Shown piece after piece: positions 5,682-5,705 of a DNA stretch of 5,705 nt (the first letter of the stretch is position 1; each line of letters begins with the position of its first letter). Under the pieces are notes generated by a model. The model worked only from the letters and a program-made list of their open reading frames with translations. It searched no databases and had not been told where the DNA came from. Source of the stretch: Rhodococcus_D sp039923155. Lineage in GTDB: Bacteria > Actinomycetota > Actinomycetes > Mycobacteriales > Mycobacteriaceae. The translations under genes were made by a program, and so were the position numbers. Location: the NCBI GenBank assembly GCA_039923155.1, contig JBDTDI010000082.1, positions 1-5,705 on the forward strand, in the 5' to 3' direction.

Positions 5682-5705
5682 GATGACGGGTCGGGCCAAC
5701 GAGAA

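Noticed and set aside
5634..5699. 22-residue N-terminal extension of EF-Ts from a TTG at 5699
   Set aside because: The ATG at 5633 has a strong Shine-Dalgarno site and the usual EF-Ts N-terminus, and the extension runs through the hairpin and the ribosome site.

Overview
The window is GC-rich chromosomal DNA from an actinobacterium. The evidence is the strong G/C third-position bias, the frequent GTG starts, and proteins that read like mycobacterial or pseudonocardial homologues (RlmN especially). I cannot name the genus. Most of the window is a conserved translation/lipid housekeeping cluster on the minus strand. In transcription order, right to left, it is tsf (EF-Ts), pyrH (UMP kinase), frr (ribosome recycling factor), cdsA (CDP-diglyceride synthase), a class I SAM-dependent methyltransferase of unknown substrate, and rlmN (23S rRNA/tRNA A2503/A37 methyltransferase). 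rpsB would be expected just beyond the right edge, but none of it is visible.

Layout from left to right. Positions 1-120 are the last 39 codons of an IS30-type transposase on the plus strand, so an insertion sequence ends about 40 bp past the 3' end of rlmN. rlmN follows on the minus strand. A 66-bp divergent spacer separates it from a small plus-strand gene for a two-helix membrane protein of the LapA/DUF1049 type. That gene runs convergently into the methyltransferase gene with only 13 bp between the stop codons. The methyltransferase starts one base after the cdsA stop codon, and cdsA starts seven bases after the frr stop codon, so frr-cdsA-methyltransferase is a tightly coupled block. pyrH and tsf precede it with spacers of 51 bp (frr/pyrH) and 46 bp (pyrH/tsf). 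Upstream of tsf is a good Shine-Dalgarno sequence and a short GC hairpin followed by a T run, possibly an attenuator in the presumed rpsB-tsf spacer.

The genes fit together as growth-linked functions: elongation (EF-Ts), recycling (RRF), ribosome/tRNA modification (RlmN), pyrimidine nucleotide supply (UMP kinase) and phospholipid precursor supply (CdsA uses CTP, which derives from UMP). I found no CRISPR array, RNA gene, toxin-antitoxin pair, defence system or other clearly new system. The points worth a second look are the IS junction, the inverted lapA-like gene that interrupts the minus-strand series, the uncharacterised methyltransferase with its uncertain start, a hexanucleotide repeat inside cdsA, and the hairpin upstream of tsf. 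There is no gene-free stretch over 300 bases.
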